From positions 29,613,744-29,677,743 of the forward strand of contig CM032123.1 in NCBI GenBank assembly GCA_018894105.1: a stretch of DNA of 64,000 nucleotides. The letters are read 5' to 3'. This DNA comes from Jacaranda mimosifolia. Its lineage: Eukaryota > Streptophyta > Magnoliopsida > Lamiales > Bignoniaceae. The translations under genes and the position numbers were made by a program. The notes beneath the pieces were generated by a model. It saw nothing but the letters and a program-made list of their open reading frames with translations, ran no database searches and was not told the origin of the DNA. Below, one piece after another: positions 63,442 through 64,000 of the stretch (positions within the stretch are counted from its first letter, which is position 1; each line of letters starts with the position of its first letter).

Positions 63442-63798
63442 ATGGAAACAAATCCCACAAACTTTCTTCTTCACACCTTCTTCTTCCTACTTCTTCTTAC
63501 GCTCACACATATGATTACTGCCTTCAATCCTATCAATACCCCATCATCATCATGCAACGGTTCCATAGCAGAATGCAACAAAGAAGATTTTGAGATGCTG
63601 ATGGAATCAGAAATAAGCAGAAGATTTCTTGAACAGAAGAAATACATCTCACCAGGGGCTCTGAAAAGGGATCAGCCCGTCTGCAACGGTGGTGCAGCAG
63701 GTGAGTCTTACTCCAGAGGCAGTGGCTGCCTTCCTCAGCCGTCTAATACTTACCACAGGGATTGCCCCAGATACTATCAATGTCGGGATGATGCATGA
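63442..63798 (+). CDS. RALF (rapid alkalinization factor) peptide precursor
   Basis: RALFs are secreted peptides sensed by CrRLK1L receptor kinases such as FERONIA, raising apoplastic pH and controlling growth and immunity. The 118-residue single-exon product fits the family. Residues about 7-27 form a hydrophobic signal peptide. A subtilase (S1P)-like site RRFL stands at 60-63, a variant of the usual RRIL. The mature region starts with YISPGALKRDQPVC (68-81) and has the four conserved cysteines at 81, 96, 108 and 114. It has YISP where the best-known RALFs have YISY, a form I recall in another branch of the family. Intact and probably functional. It has no relation to the neighbouring mobile elements. 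Confidence 0.95.
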   Translation: METNPTNFLLHTFFFLLLLTLTHMITAFNPINTPSSSCNGSIAECNKEDFEMLMESEISRRFLEQKKYISPGALKRDQPVCNGGAAGESYSRGSGCLPQPSNTYHRDCPRYYQCRDDA

Positions 63799-63827
63799 TT
63801 TTCGATGTTTTAAGAAATAGGATCTTG

Positions 63828-63906
63828 TGTTCTTTGATGTATTTGCTGATGTTCTGTCTTGAAATACGATTTTGTGCTTTTTGATGTATTTGCTGATGTT
63901 CTGTAA
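63828..63906 (+). repeat. Short tandem duplication after the RALF stop
   Basis: A phrase of about 40 bases containing TTTGATGTATTTGCTGATG and TTCTGT occurs twice in a row, in the likely 3' UTR. The copies differ at a few bases. Confidence 0.85.
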
Positions 63907-64000
63907 TTAAATCATTGAAGGCTTTCCAACGTGGCTTAATATTACTTACAAAGTTTAGCAAGTACAGAAGACAGCTCTAAAGGATAATAAACTGGCAATA

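Overview
This is nuclear DNA from a flowering plant, most likely a eudicot; the species cannot be named from the window. Three host genes are recognisable: a broken TMK-type LRR receptor kinase (5.9-7.7 kb, +), an intact seven-exon selenium-binding protein gene (26.4-29.9 kb, -) and an intact RALF peptide gene (63.4-63.8 kb, +). Almost everything else is transposable elements, often nested, and AT-rich spacer.

Layout. 1-5881: a decayed SIRE-like Ty1/copia element, cut by the left window edge, whose reverse-transcriptase core is replaced by a patch containing plastid ndhD-like DNA. 5882-7736: the 3' part of the TMK kinase, starting exactly at the copia LTR. 7844-8935: a TRIM-type mini-retrotransposon (5-bp target duplication TGATT) carrying a hAT-like MITE in one LTR. 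8936-11.8 kb: spacer. 11.8-22.0 kb: a Mutator-like element (MULE) with a ULP1-type protease gene (+) and a MURA-type transposase gene (-) facing each other, and three large repeat arrays built on one shared word, AGTAYAA, recurring about every 22 bp. 22.0-26.4 kb: spacer with a degenerate repeat and a copy of the selenium-binding protein upstream region. 26.4-30.3 kb: the selenium-binding protein gene. 30.8-59.5 kb: a stack of non-autonomous Helitrons in both orientations; one contains a 2.7-kb solo LTR and another a full 11.6-kb Ty3/gypsy chromovirus of the same LTR family (46907-58494, target duplication ATGTA). 60.0-61.0 kb: a truncated hAT (TTF zinc-finger) transposase. 61.7 kb: a tRNA-derived SINE-like piece. 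63.4 kb: the RALF gene.

The strongest candidate for an undescribed system is the MULE. It couples an accessory ULP1 gene to three arrays of one short, regularly spaced motif, placed in an intron of each gene and between their 3' ends. This resembles, as an analogy only, the Arabidopsis VANDAL elements, whose VANC proteins bind element-specific short motifs clustered in non-coding parts of the element and lift silencing. The last exon of the ULP1 gene is itself one unit of the neighbouring array.

All assignments come from reading the sequence and recalled family knowledge; no database search was run. Boundaries given with direct repeats or empty-site comparisons are firm; those marked about are approximate.
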